From Virgifigura deserti (lineage in GTDB: Bacteria > Pseudomonadota > Alphaproteobacteria > Dongiales > Dongiaceae), in NCBI GenBank assembly GCA_003576685.1, contig QOZR01000008.1, positions 1-64,000 of the forward strand: a stretch of 64,000 nucleotides of DNA. Reading direction: 5' to 3'. The position numbers and the translations under genes were made by a program. Under the pieces are notes generated by a model. That model worked only from the letters and a program-made list of their open reading frames with translations, made no database searches and was not told the DNA's origin. Positions 39,029-48,569 of the stretch are shown in pieces. Each line of letters starts with the position of its first letter. The first letter of the stretch is position 1.

Positions 39029-39408
39029 TGTTCGAAATCAGCAAGCAATTCCGCTTTGACGCCGCTCACACCCTTGAGCGGGACATCGAGAGAGAATCAA
39101 GCCGTCGCATCCACGGCCATTCCTACCGCGCCGAGGTGACGGTGCGCGGTCGCCCCGATCCTATCACGGGCATGGTCGTGGACCTTGGACTGCTCGAGAG
39201 TGCGCTCGAAGCCGCGCGGGACGGCCTTGATCACCGTTTCTTGAACGAGGTGTCGGACCTGGGGCCAGCGACAATGGAGAACCTTTCGGTGTGGATCTGG
39301 CGGCGCGTGTCGCCGGTCTGCAGCGGCCTGGCGCGAGTGACGGTCTACCGCGACTCCAGCGGCGACGTGTGCAGCTACTTCGGACCTGGGGAGACGAACC
39401 ATGGATGA
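39028..39408 (+). CDS. queD: 6-carboxy-tetrahydropterin synthase (QueD), atypical active site
   Basis: This 126-aa PTPS-fold enzyme makes 6-carboxy-tetrahydropterin from dihydroneopterin triphosphate. The zinc ligands His14 (FDAAHTL), His29 and His31 (RRIHGHSY) are present, as are the DH pair in GLDHRFLNE and the ENLS motif. The catalytic cysteine usual in CxxxHGH is replaced by Ser25 (SRRIHGH). It may belong to a QueD subgroup with a displaced nucleophile, or be less active than usual. It overlaps queC by eight bases. Confidence 0.87.
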   Translation: MFEISKQFRFDAAHTLERDIERESSRRIHGHSYRAEVTVRGRPDPITGMVVDLGLLESALEAARDGLDHRFLNEVSDLGPATMENLSVWIWRRVSPVCSGLARVTVYRDSSGDVCSYFGPGETNHG

Positions 39409-40126
39409 CAGCACCGCCTTAGTCCTCTTCTCCGGCGGCCAGGATTCGACGACTTGCTTAGCTTGGGCGCTGGATCGCTTCGAGCGCGTCGAGACCATCG
39501 GGTTTGACTACGGGCAACGGCACCGAATAGAGCTCGACGTACGGCCCCGTGTTCTCGATTCTTTGCGCTGCACCTTTCCGACCTGGGAAACCCGCCTTGC
39601 CGACGATCATCTGATTGACCTGGCCGTACTCGGCCAGGTGAGTGATACGGCGCTGACGCGCGGTGCCGAGATCGGCATGCAAGCGAACGGGCTGCCCAAC
39701 ACCTTTGTGCCCGGCCGCAACCTTCTGTTCCTGACGTTCGCCGCCGCAGTCGCCTACCGACGGGGTGCTAAGCACCTTGTCACCGGCGTGTGCGAAACCG
39801 ACTACTCCGGATACCCCGACTGCCGCGACGACACGATGAAGGCGATGCAGCTCGCGCTTAATCTCGGCATGGAGGCGCGCTTCGTTGTTCATACGCCGCT
39901 CATGTGGATCGACAAAGCTCAGACTTGGGCGCTTGCCGAAACGCTTGGCGGTGAAGCGCTAGTCCGCCTCATCGGCGATGAGACCCACACCTGCTACAAA
40001 GGATTGCGCGATCAGCGCTACGCTTGGGGCTTTGGGTGCGGTGAGTGCCCTGCCTGCGATCTGCGGGCACAAGGATGGGAACGTTACCAATCGTCCAAGG
40101 CCGAGTCGGAGGCGGCGCATGCCTAA
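39401..40126 (+). CDS. queC: 7-cyano-7-deazaguanine (preQ0) synthase
   Basis: This 241-aa adenylating enzyme turns 7-carboxy-7-deazaguanine and ammonia into preQ0. The PP-loop SGGQDS is at 11-16. [12 protein letters not shown] is near 133-144. The C-terminal zinc cysteines are Cys198, Cys213, Cys216 and Cys219 ([19 protein letters not shown]). preQ0 is the base that DpdA inserts into DNA. The stop lies eight bases into the transporter gene. Confidence 0.95.
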   Translation: MDDSTALVLFSGGQDSTTCLAWALDRFERVETIGFDYGQRHRIELDVRPRVLDSLRCTFPTWETRLADDHLIDLAVLGQVSDTALTRGAEIGMQANGLPNTFVPGRNLLFLTFAAAVAYRRGAKHLVTGVCETDYSGYPDCRDDTMKAMQLALNLGMEARFVVHTPLMWIDKAQTWALAETLGGEALVRLIGDETHTCYKGLRDQRYAWGFGCGECPACDLRAQGWERYQSSKAESEAAHA

Positions 40127-40697
40127 CCTTGATCGTCGGCGCCGTCTTGAGGGCGCCATCCTGTTTGTGGCTTTTGCCGCGTGTGTCCCCCTGGCCAACT
40201 GGCTGATCGGCAACGTCGGCACGGTTTGCGTCCCGAACGGACCGTGCCTCATTCCGGTGGCACCAGGGCTGTCGGCCCCCAGCGGGGTGCTTGCGGTCGG
40301 ACTCGCGTTCGTTCTACGCGATCTGGTCCAGCGCCGGCTCGGTCTTCTGTGGTCGGCCGTAGCGATTGCCGTTGGTGCCGCGCTGTCGGCCGTGTTCGCG
40401 CCTCCAGCCCTCGTCCTCGCATCCATCACGGCCTTCGCTCTGTCTGAGACCGCCGATCTCGCTGTCTATACACCCCTGCAGCGGAGGGGACTCGTAGTCG
40501 CGGCAATGGCGAGCAGCGTCGTCGGCCTTGTCGTGGATAGCCTCTTATTCCTTGCCGTGGCGTTTGGCAGCCTCGAGTTCCTTGCCGGACAAGTGGTCGG
40601 AAAGCTCTGGATGGTTATCGCCGCCCTACCTCTCCTGGTATGGCTCCGTGAGCGTGATCGGAGGGTTGGCCTCGCGCCAGCATTGACCGGTCCCTGA
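40119..40697 (+). CDS. YhhQ/VUT-family preQ0/queuosine-precursor transporter
   Basis: This 192-aa membrane protein has about five or six hydrophobic helices and the VUT-family centre [10 protein letters not shown] and [18 protein letters not shown]. The YhhQ family imports preQ0 and preQ1 in E. coli. It is the last gene of the dpd modification operon and overlaps queC by eight bases, so it probably supplies exogenous precursor beside the biosynthetic genes. A decayed homologue lies at 33138-33699. Confidence 0.88.
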   Translation: MPNLDRRRRLEGAILFVAFAACVPLANWLIGNVGTVCVPNGPCLIPVAPGLSAPSGVLAVGLAFVLRDLVQRRLGLLWSAVAIAVGAALSAVFAPPALVLASITAFALSETADLAVYTPLQRRGLVVAAMASSVVGLVVDSLLFLAVAFGSLEFLAGQVVGKLWMVIAALPLLVWLRERDRRVGLAPALTGP

Positions 40698-40704
40698 GAA
40701 ATTT

Positions 40705-40722
40705 CTCTAGACGCACCTAGAG
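40705..40722. terminator. Hairpin between the two convergent dpd operons
   Basis: CTCTAG-acgcac-CTAGAG is a 6-bp stem with a 6-nt loop. It overlaps the dpdD stop codon and lies seven bases after the transporter stop. The two operons end 19 bases apart. There is no T tract, so it is a weak bidirectional terminator at best. Confidence 0.35.
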
Positions 40723-42888
40723 TCCGGCTGTGGTTGAACCGATACCCGTCTTCGGACCACTGTCCGACCGCAGAACCCATTCCTCGACTGCTCTGAGAAT
40801 GCTGATCGCGCCACGTCCGGCCGCATAGGTGAGGGGTCGGTCGCCCCGCTTCGAGCGAATGAAGTCTGTGGCTGCGTGAGTGGCCGATGCGGCAACGACT
40901 ACGAAGAGGTCCGCGTTCTCGGCGAGGGCACGCAGAGACCTCGACCCACCATGGTCGCTGTTCACGCGGACATCCACGTCCGGAGCCAGTGCCTTGAGCG
41001 TATCCGAGGCCTGTGCAGCTGCGGACTCCATCAGGGTATAGATGGCCACCATTTGCCCCGCTAGGCGCTGCGCGAAGGCGACGTCGGCGCCAGCGTCCGA
41101 TCCGACTGCAAGTGCCTCCGGTAGGGTCTCTCCCCAAGCTAAGGAGGTGGCGAGCCGAGCTAGGCTGGCGCGCTGCAGGTTCGAAAGTTGCGGAGCGATC
41201 GGGATGAGCCGGGCAACGGCGTCCTGCCAGAACCGCTCCCGGGCCGGCTGGTCCGGGGCGGGCGCGGCGACTGTCTCCTCGAGTAGCTCGATCAGCCAGT
41301 AGGCAGTTCGCACCCCGGCGCCCTGACCTGAGAACTCCAGCAGGTCAGACAGCAACCGCGCATATGCTGCCGGCGGCGGGCCGATTGCCAGCATGGCCCT
41401 CGCCAGCACCCCAGCGGAGTCCAGCATTGGGGCTGCGGCGCGTCCGCCGAGTATCAGCCGCTCAAGTGCAGCCTCGTAGACGGGATAGCCCACTGTTCGC
41501 GGAAAGTCGGGGTCGCGTTGCAGCCACGCGACTAGGTGGGGAAGGCCCTCCACGAGACGGTCCGACGCAGGCGGTTCGTCCCGGACCGCATTGAGCCTTT
41601 CGGTCAGGGTTGCGATCTCCACAGGGTCGCCCAACCCTGGGCGCCATTCCTGAGCCCCCTGGCGCGCGACCGCTAGGGCCTGGGTGAAGCCGTTGTCGTC
41701 GAGTGCTGCGAGCCAGGCGGTCCAGTCGGCGGGCGCCGGCTCCGCGCCGAAGATCTCGGCGATTGCGGCCAGGGCCCGCCGCGGTTGGTCCAACTGCAAC
41801 AGGTCTGCCCGCTCGGCCTCGGTCAACTGGGCGAGCAGAGCCCTGGCTTGATCCACCGCAGAGAGCGCGCCGCTCAAATCAGCCGTAACGAGCGCGGCGG
41901 CGGTCCGAGCCGTGGGCGAGTTCGGAGGCGGCTCAGGCGGAGTGAGCGCCGTCGTGATGGCGACCAGTGCGTCTGCCAACCCGCCGAGGTTAGCGCCTGA
42001 TGCCAGGGCGGCTTCCGCGAGCGTGCGGCTGGGAGCGTCGGACGACAGCGCTTCGAGTGCGTAGAGACGCCACGCCCCCTCTCTCATGCTGGGAGGCGCG
42101 GGCAACCGAACGAGGTCGCGGGCACGCGCTCGCGGACCCTCGGCGTAGGCGGCGATGTCGGGTGCGGCGTCCTCGAAGCTCGACCAGTAGAGGGCCTCGA
42201 GGAGCGCGGCGGTGACGGCGGGCGGGCGACGCGTCCGTAAGAGGTCGTCGAAGCCGCTAAGGGCGGTGATCGCGCGCCAATCCCGCGCCGTAGCCAGGAT
42301 CTCGATCTCTAGGAATTTCAGGTTCAGGGCGTCTAGGCGATGCTCGCTGCGGCAGCGCTCAAGGAGACGTCGTGCATCGTCGATCGCTAGGGCGTTCAGG
42401 TGGTCGCGGATCCGCGCAAGTAAGCGACCCGTGGTCTCGACCGGCGGCTCGGCATCTGGCGGTGTCCGCGCCACCATTGCCACGAGCCGTTGCAGCCCCC
42501 GCACGGTGGAGGCCGCCGTCTCAGGGGTAGGGACGAGGCGGACTACGGCCGCCAGGTCGGCTGCGGCGAGGACCTGCTCATGCGGCCGCGCCGCGTCTAG
42601 CCGCGTCGGCGAGCCGGAGAAGTTCGTGAGCGTCGGGCCAACGAAGGCCAACAGGAGAGGCCGTAATCGCCGCCACTGCGCCTGTGTCTGCGCCGCGGCG
42701 TAAAACACCGGCGCCTGGCCAGCGTTGCGTGGCCAGGCGAAAAGGGCACCTGGGAACGCCGGGTCGGTGCTGGTCGCGTCGAACACTTCGAGAAGAGGAT
42801 CCGCGCTGTCGCCAAGCGCCGACCGGTAGGCCTGGGCCAGGCTTCGGGCCTGGGAGGTTTCGGCGCCGATCACAGGTGCGCCCCCCAC
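40717..42888 (-). CDS. dpdD: DpdD, restriction-arm protein of unknown function
   Basis: This 723-aa protein has no catalytic motif that I recognise. It is Ala/Leu/Arg-rich and mostly helical. An N-terminal globular part (about 1-110) is followed by a long solenoid-like helical middle. The C-terminus (about 610-705) has VDVRVNSDHGGSRSLRALAENADLFVVVAASATHAATDFIR, which resembles an NTPase-like or restriction-system effector fold. Position, length and company identify it as DpdD. It is the last gene of the operon and overlaps dpdK by 19 bases. Confidence 0.72.
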   Translation of the reverse strand: MGGAPVIGAETSQARSLAQAYRSALGDSADPLLEVFDATSTDPAFPGALFAWPRNAGQAPVFYAAAQTQAQWRRLRPLLLAFVGPTLTNFSGSPTRLDAARPHEQVLAAADLAAVVRLVPTPETAASTVRGLQRLVAMVARTPPDAEPPVETTGRLLARIRDHLNALAIDDARRLLERCRSEHRLDALNLKFLEIEILATARDWRAITALSGFDDLLRTRRPPAVTAALLEALYWSSFEDAAPDIAAYAEGPRARARDLVRLPAPPSMREGAWRLYALEALSSDAPSRTLAEAALASGANLGGLADALVAITTALTPPEPPPNSPTARTAAALVTADLSGALSAVDQARALLAQLTEAERADLLQLDQPRRALAAIAEIFGAEPAPADWTAWLAALDDNGFTQALAVARQGAQEWRPGLGDPVEIATLTERLNAVRDEPPASDRLVEGLPHLVAWLQRDPDFPRTVGYPVYEAALERLILGGRAAAPMLDSAGVLARAMLAIGPPPAAYARLLSDLLEFSGQGAGVRTAYWLIELLEETVAAPAPDQPARERFWQDAVARLIPIAPQLSNLQRASLARLATSLAWGETLPEALAVGSDAGADVAFAQRLAGQMVAIYTLMESAAAQASDTLKALAPDVDVRVNSDHGGSRSLRALAENADLFVVVAASATHAATDFIRSKRGDRPLTYAAGRGAISILRAVEEWVLRSDSGPKTGIGSTTAGL

Positions 42889-43382
42889 TTCTCCTCGAGT
42901 TGCAGGCGCCGCTCTGCGACGGCGGCTGGATCAGTCCGCAAGAGAACGTGTTCGTCGTTTACCGTGATACCGTTCCACGTGAGGTTCATTGAGCCGGACA
43001 GCACATAGTCGTCGCCGAGCAGTCCCTTCTCATGGAAGTCTGGCGCGATGATCACCCGCACGGCACCAGCTTCCTGCAACGGGCGCATCCGCTCGATGAA
43101 GCCACGGTTGTTGGTATGGTCGCGGATCAACACTACGACGTCGCAGCCCTTTGCGGCTACGGCTTCGATTACGGTTGAGAGCCGGATGGCAGCCGCGGGC
43201 CAGTCCGGCTGCAGGGCCGAGAACTGTCGAGCTTCGTTGTTGAGGATCTCGATATCGCTGATCCAGCCGAAGCCGATCCATAGGCGCCGGCTGGGTCGAA
43301 GCAGTTCGGCGGCGAACAGCGACTGCAAGACGTCGCGGATCGCGCGGGTTTGACCCGGTCCGGTGAGGTCGCGAGAGCTCAT
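42870..43382 (-). CDS. dpdK: DpdK, phospholipase D-like nuclease
   Basis: This 170-aa single-domain PLD-fold protein has the HKD motif His117-x-Lys119-x4-Asp124 (FHEKGLLGDD) followed by SGSMNLTWNGI (129-139). One HKD per chain implies a dimer to form the active site, as in Nuc-type nucleases. It is a candidate for DNA cleavage in restriction by the dpd locus. It overlaps dpdJ by four bases and dpdD by 19 bases. Confidence 0.85.
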   Translation of the reverse strand: MSSRDLTGPGQTRAIRDVLQSLFAAELLRPSRRLWIGFGWISDIEILNNEARQFSALQPDWPAAAIRLSTVIEAVAAKGCDVVVLIRDHTNNRGFIERMRPLQEAGAVRVIIAPDFHEKGLLGDDYVLSGSMNLTWNGITVNDEHVLLRTDPAAVAERRLQLEEKWGAHL

Positions 43383-46300
43383 ACTTGTTCCTGCACCACC
43401 AGTACGACAACGAGACCGTCGGCCTGGCGCTCGGTGCGTTCGATCTTGGGGAAGAACTGCAGGAAGCCCACGTCGATCGGGGTTGTCAGAGCGTCCAGGA
43501 TCGCGGCGCGCATGGCGGGGAGGTCCGGCGTGCGGGCGAAAAGTTCGGCGGCGCCCTCCTGGGCCAAGGTGGCGGCAAGTGCCTCACGCCAGCCCTCGTC
43601 GCCTAGCGCAATGCGTCGGCCGGCGGGCTGCAACAGGGCGCGAGCCAGTCGTGGGTCGGTGCTGCGTCGCCGGGTGTAGCGGTTGTAGGACTGCAGCGCG
43701 CGCTGGCTGATCTCCAGACCCCTTGGCCAGAGGAGATTTGCCAGCACCTGAGCGGCTTCGGCAGGGCCCAGATTATGCGGCAGGCCTGTCGCTACCCGCA
43801 CCCGTGCCCGAATATCTGGGTCCAGTGCGAGCACGAACGCCATCTCGCGCACCCCGATTGAGACGCCAAGTTGCGCCTCCAGTCTCCGCCAGCGATCGAG
43901 CAGGTCGACCAGGAGCGCGTCAGGTGCGGGTCCGCTCGTGGGGGTCAGCAGGCGCGCGTTCAAGGACACGCTGAGGGCGTGGCCGACGTCGAGGCCTCGC
44001 TCGCTCAACAAGTTGTAGAGGCGCCGCTGTCGGTCCTCACGATCATCGTAGTTCGTGGCGGCGCGCAACAACTGCAGGGCCTCGGCGACCATCGCGTCGC
44101 CCACCGCCAGGCGCACGAATGTCTCAAGCCCCTCGGCCGCAAGTTCGTAGTCGGTGGGTGCTAGGGCAGCTTCCAGCGCTCGGAATAGCACGCGCGGCTC
44201 ATCCGTGACCCGCTCGAAGACGGCTTGCAGGACCCCAGCCCCTCCGAGCGTCGACTCGGTGATCCAGAGCCGGGCTGGCGCGCCGGTTTCCACGTCCACA
44301 ACCAGGGAGTCGCTCGAGATGTGGCGAGGCACGAGCGCGACACAGGCTTGCAGTAGGGCTTCGGCCGTGGTCGCAGTGACCGTCTCGAGGATCCACTGCG
44401 AGAGCGCCTGAGGGTCCGGTCGGGTCATCTCCGGCGCTAGGGCGCGGAGGCAGTCCCTTACCTCGTTCCTCTGAAAGAGGTCGAGCAGGCTCTGCGCCTG
44501 GGCGCTGACCGCTCCGTCGCCTGCGGTGGCAAAGGCCTCCTCGTCGTCTCCGATCTCGGCGGGATGGTCGGCGACGCCCTGTCCCTGGAAGATCGCCGCC
44601 AAGGCGGCCGCGAGGTGCTCGCCCGCCTGTGGATCATCGAGGATTGCCAGGGCGGCGGTGGCGAGGTCGATGCCGTCAGCGGCGGCGCGGACCAGCACGG
44701 TCGCCACGAAGCTCTGGTGAAGCCAGTCCCGCTGGAAGGTGTCCACTTCAGCCGGGAGGTGAGGATCAGCGAGCAGCCGATGGCGCAGGTAGCCGAGCCG
44801 GCAACTGGCCAGCAGGCTCGCCGGCAGGTCCGGGATCCGGGTCTCCGCATCGGTCAGGTTGAGCAGGGCCGAGAGCCCGTCGACCTCGATCTCGAAGCCG
44901 ACTGCCGCGGGGGCGCTGTCGGACTCGACGAACCGATAGCGAATCCGGCGGTCCCCTCTGAGGCGCCGAATCACCGCCTCGCCGCCGACTGCGAAGCGGC
45001 GGACGCTCACATGGCTGCGGTGACGGTGCAGGTAGGCGGAGAGCTGCGGGATCGGTTCCCGCCAGGGGTTCCGCGCCCCCAGTTCGACGAAAGTGGGCTC
45101 TCCATGCGGGACGAAACCGCTGCGCCAGTCCAGCCAGGCGTTGGAGGTGGGCCCCGCTACATGCTTGGCAGCATGGCTGAGTCGCACGTGCCAAGGCCGG
45201 TACACGGGGACCGGGTGACCCTCCGTCTCGAACTCGCCCACCGGCTCCGCCACCTCAGCATATGTGGAGATCGGGATGTCTTGGTCGCCGCCATCCGGGT
45301 CGAGGGGCGACCAATGGTTGAGGCCACCGTGTTCTACGGCGAACCGGCGGGTGACCCGCCCCGGCGCCAGTTCGGTCAAGGCTGGGGCGATCGCCATCGC
45401 CTTCTGTTTCTCCCGGTCCCGCACAGTCGCCGCCGGCAGGATGACCGTGACTTCCGGCAGGTTCAGGTCGGTGAACAGGGTGCGGGCCACGAAGTCGGGC
45501 AGGGGGTGCCAATCCGTCTGCAGATCGAGGTCGTGCTCGTCGACACCATGGGCCTTGCGCCAGTCCCGGTGCAGCCGGCGCGCCAGGGTCGGCGCCGCCT
45601 CCAGTAGCAGCGCTCGGGGCGGACGCCAGAGCAGCCCTTCGACGGTCGCCGCATCCACTTTCAGGGCGTCCTGCAGATGCCCCGAGAGCCCGGCGATCGC
45701 TGCGGGGTCGCCCTCGAGCAGACGCACGAGGCGGCGCTTGGCGTTCTCGCGGAGGCGTCCACCCGATGGCCGGTCTGGGTCGGGTGGCCGGCTCAGGACG
45801 TCCCATGCCCATCCCCGCGTGGCCGTGGACTCGTTGGCGAGCCAGTCGAACATCGCGAATGTGGCTTGCATGCGCAGCACGTAGTCATTGCTGATCGGCA
45901 GGCGCTGCGGAGGCAGGGTGGGATCGAACAGGTGCTCGTAGGCCTCGAAGGCGATCCTATCGCGGCCGTAATCACTCAGCACCGTCAAGGTCAGGGGGCG
46001 CATGCCCCGGACCCGTCCGGCTCGACCGCGGCGTTGCAGAAATGAGGCTGTGTCCTTAGGCGCCTTGTGCTGCAGGACCGCGCCGACCCGGCTGTCGTTG
46101 TACCCGACCTCGAGCGAAGCGGTGGCGACAACGACGTCGGCATCGGCCAGCACGCCTGAGTCCTCGGAGGTCGTGCGGCCGACGAGGAGGGGGCGGTCCA
46201 GTCGACGGCCGATGGTCTCGACCGCCCGCCACACCTGACCGTCGCGCTCCCGGCGGATCTGGTCGGTCAGGTCCGGCGGACGCAGCCGTAGGGCGGCCAG

Positions 46301-47842
46301 GGGCGCAGCCCCCGGGCGGGGACGGCCGAATATGTCCAAGCCTTCGGCGTCCCGCAGACTGTCGAACAGACGGTTGATCACATCGAGATTATCGGTGAAG
46401 GCGAAGACCCGACTGCCGAAGGCACCGCCCGAAGTTCCAGCCCCTTGGGGGTCCAGTAGTCTAGCGATCAGCATTAGACTCTGGATCGAGGTGGAGAGTA
46501 GGGAGGTCTGCGAAGCCGGGTCGCCACGCAGCAGCACCTGATACTCAGCCCCTTCCTCCACCGTGGCCTGCGGAGTCGCCTCCTGCACCCGCGACGGGTC
46601 AAGGCCCGTGAGATCGGCGAAGAACCGGGGCGCCTCGCTCAGGGTTGCCGACAGTCCCACGTAGGTGACAGGCGCCGCCACCGCGTGCCGCCAACGGCGC
46701 AGCGTGAGCGCCGCCTGGGCGCCGGACACGCCCGTATAGGTGTGCACTTCGTCGAGGAGCGCGAAGAGGGGCTTGCGGCCGGCCACCTGGGCGACACCGA
46801 AGAGCCGCCGCGCGCTGAGGTCCGAGAGGCGTTGGTTGAGCATCTCCGTGGTGGTGAACAGCAGGTCGGGCGGCGTGCGGGTCAAGCTTCCGCGGGTGAG
46901 GACGATCTCCGCGTCGGTGATCTGGAGGTCGCAGCGCCCGGCGGCGCACGTCAGTCGCTCCCGCGACTCGGCGATGTCTTCCTCCCGCCACAGCAGGTCG
47001 CCGCCGCACCGCGGGCACGGCATCCAGGGGCAGACGAAGTGACCTTGGCGGGCCCGCCAACCCCGCCGGGCGATGTCCTGTCGGTCGGCGCGGCCGGGGG
47101 TGGAGCCGAAAAAAGCCCCCATGGTCAGGCGACGTCGCGGCGACGCCATCACCGTGTCCAGCCGACGCGCCATTCGATAAGTCTCGGCGAACTGGTCTTT
47201 GAGAAGCTCGGTCCTGGGATAGATCGCGAGCACCTTGGTCCAACTCTGTCCGACCTGGACCGCCTCAGCGACCCGGAGCAGAGCCGGCAGGTAAAACGCC
47301 AGGGTCTTACCGGAGCCAGTGCCCGCCGTGACGATCAGACCGGTGTCGCCGCGGGCCTCGATCAGACATTTGGCGGCCTCCTCTTGGAAGTCGGCCAGGT
47401 CGCGTTGATCAACCGTAAGGGCTGCCCACAGTGCCGCACGGAGGGGGGACGGCGCGCCGCCAGCGATTCGAGCGAACACCTTGGTGGCCGGCAGGTCGCG
47501 GCGGGGATAGCGACGGCGACGGATATCCACCCTGTAGTCCGAGACGAGTCGCGGCGCCGCCGCCCAAGGCCGCCCGGGGAACAGTTGGCGAGCGCGGCTC
47601 AGGAGCCGGATCGCCTCGGCGAAACGTGACCGGATCCGGATCTCGTCGCCGGGGCCCCACACTTCGAGCAGGAGCCGCCGGCGGAGCAAACTGTCGAGCG
47701 CCTCGTCACCTTCATCCACGCCTAGCAACTCCGTGGCCACCGCGGCCACCTCCGTCTCCGACAGCGATCCGTCGGCGAACCCCCAGCGGAGCGCCCGGAG
47801 TTCGAGCCGCTCGATGGCTTCTAGGAGATGGAGATCGCTCAT
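43379..47842 (-). CDS. dpdJ: DpdJ, large DEAD-box-type helicase
   Basis: This 1487-aa superfamily 2 helicase has the Walker A TAGTGSGKT near residues 168-176, a DEVH box near 358, and motif VI QRRGRAGR near 607. A zinc-finger-like cysteine set lies between I and II (CPWMPCPRCGGDLLW...CAAGRCD, about 270-300). The region after about 1000 resembles DUF1998-type helicase C-termini (WITESTLGGAGVLQ). The overall shape is like the DISARM helicase DrmA. It probably moves along or unwinds DNA for the restriction complex. It overlaps dpdK by four bases. Confidence 0.85.
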   Translation of the reverse strand: MSDLHLLEAIERLELRALRWGFADGSLSETEVAAVATELLGVDEGDEALDSLLRRRLLLEVWGPGDEIRIRSRFAEAIRLLSRARQLFPGRPWAAAPRLVSDYRVDIRRRRYPRRDLPATKVFARIAGGAPSPLRAALWAALTVDQRDLADFQEEAAKCLIEARGDTGLIVTAGTGSGKTLAFYLPALLRVAEAVQVGQSWTKVLAIYPRTELLKDQFAETYRMARRLDTVMASPRRRLTMGAFFGSTPGRADRQDIARRGWRARQGHFVCPWMPCPRCGGDLLWREEDIAESRERLTCAAGRCDLQITDAEIVLTRGSLTRTPPDLLFTTTEMLNQRLSDLSARRLFGVAQVAGRKPLFALLDEVHTYTGVSGAQAALTLRRWRHAVAAPVTYVGLSATLSEAPRFFADLTGLDPSRVQEATPQATVEEGAEYQVLLRGDPASQTSLLSTSIQSLMLIARLLDPQGAGTSGGAFGSRVFAFTDNLDVINRLFDSLRDAEGLDIFGRPRPGAAPLAALRLRPPDLTDQIRRERDGQVWRAVETIGRRLDRPLLVGRTTSEDSGVLADADVVVATASLEVGYNDSRVGAVLQHKAPKDTASFLQRRGRAGRVRGMRPLTLTVLSDYGRDRIAFEAYEHLFDPTLPPQRLPISNDYVLRMQATFAMFDWLANESTATRGWAWDVLSRPPDPDRPSGGRLRENAKRRLVRLLEGDPAAIAGLSGHLQDALKVDAATVEGLLWRPPRALLLEAAPTLARRLHRDWRKAHGVDEHDLDLQTDWHPLPDFVARTLFTDLNLPEVTVILPAATVRDREKQKAMAIAPALTELAPGRVTRRFAVEHGGLNHWSPLDPDGGDQDIPISTYAEVAEPVGEFETEGHPVPVYRPWHVRLSHAAKHVAGPTSNAWLDWRSGFVPHGEPTFVELGARNPWREPIPQLSAYLHRHRSHVSVRRFAVGGEAVIRRLRGDRRIRYRFVESDSAPAAVGFEIEVDGLSALLNLTDAETRIPDLPASLLASCRLGYLRHRLLADPHLPAEVDTFQRDWLHQSFVATVLVRAAADGIDLATAALAILDDPQAGEHLAAALAAIFQGQGVADHPAEIGDDEEAFATAGDGAVSAQAQSLLDLFQRNEVRDCLRALAPEMTRPDPQALSQWILETVTATTAEALLQACVALVPRHISSDSLVVDVETGAPARLWITESTLGGAGVLQAVFERVTDEPRVLFRALEAALAPTDYELAAEGLETFVRLAVGDAMVAEALQLLRAATNYDDREDRQRRLYNLLSERGLDVGHALSVSLNARLLTPTSGPAPDALLVDLLDRWRRLEAQLGVSIGVREMAFVLALDPDIRARVRVATGLPHNLGPAEAAQVLANLLWPRGLEISQRALQSYNRYTRRRSTDPRLARALLQPAGRRIALGDEGWREALAATLAQEGAAELFARTPDLPAMRAAILDALTTPIDVGFLQFFPKIERTERQADGLVVVLVVQEQV

Positions 47843-47843
47843 C

Positions 47844-48569
47844 TCAGTTGCGACTCCACGGTACGATCCGGAAGGCGCTCGACAGCTTGCGCGCCTCGAG
47901 CCAAATCCGCACGGGTGCCGAGAGGTCCGAGAGGGCCGCGCCGCCTTGGCCTGTCTTGCGTAGGAACGTCAGCACCTCTGGGGGTAAGTCGTCCCCCTGC
48001 ATGGCGGCCAGGGCGTCATCTTTCTTTCGCCGGGCGGCGTCTGCCTGCGCGAGCGCCGTCGGCAGTTCCGCAGCGGTCGGCGTCCGATCGCGGAGCTTCT
48101 GGAACTCGCCGGCGGCCTCACGGATACGCTGCACCTGAGGGCGGTAACTCGGAATGGCGTGCAGGGCAGTGAGCACGTCGTCGCCGGGGAAGTCGGCTCG
48201 CGCCCCCATGTGCGCGGACCAGGCCTCGCGGGCGCCCTTCTCGAATTCCTCTATTGCGTTCCGCACGCCCGGCGTGAACTGGAAGCGGAACTTCTCGTCC
48301 GCCTCGGCCAGAACAGAACGGTTGGCCTTGAACCGAGCGAGCAGGTCTTCCGCATGGGACCTGAGGCCGGGCTTCGCCTCGACCGGCGTCGATACGAGTC
48401 CCGCGGCGTGCATCGCGGTCCAGTCTCGATGCGCCCGCGCGAGCGACTCAGCCAACGGGGTCAGTTGGCTGGCGCGGCTACGATAGACCTGCCCCTGCTG
48501 GCCGGCGGCCTTGAGGGCCAGGTGTTTCGCGAGTGCGGCCTTCAGGAATTCCGCCCGTTCAAGCAACAT
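47844..48569 (-). CDS. dpdI: DpdI, helical protein of the restriction arm
   Basis: This 241-aa protein is almost entirely helical and charged, with coiled-coil-like stretches (LARAHRDWTAMHAAG; VQRIREAAGEFQKLRDR). There is no signal peptide, membrane segment or catalytic motif. It lies between dpdH (11-base overlap) and dpdJ (one-base gap), so it is probably a structural or regulatory partner of DpdH or DpdJ. It is identified as DpdI by position and length only. Confidence 0.65.
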   Translation of the reverse strand: MLLERAEFLKAALAKHLALKAAGQQGQVYRSRASQLTPLAESLARAHRDWTAMHAAGLVSTPVEAKPGLRSHAEDLLARFKANRSVLAEADEKFRFQFTPGVRNAIEEFEKGAREAWSAHMGARADFPGDDVLTALHAIPSYRPQVQRIREAAGEFQKLRDRTPTAAELPTALAQADAARRKKDDALAAMQGDDLPPEVLTFLRKTGQGGAALSDLSAPVRIWLEARKLSSAFRIVPWSRN

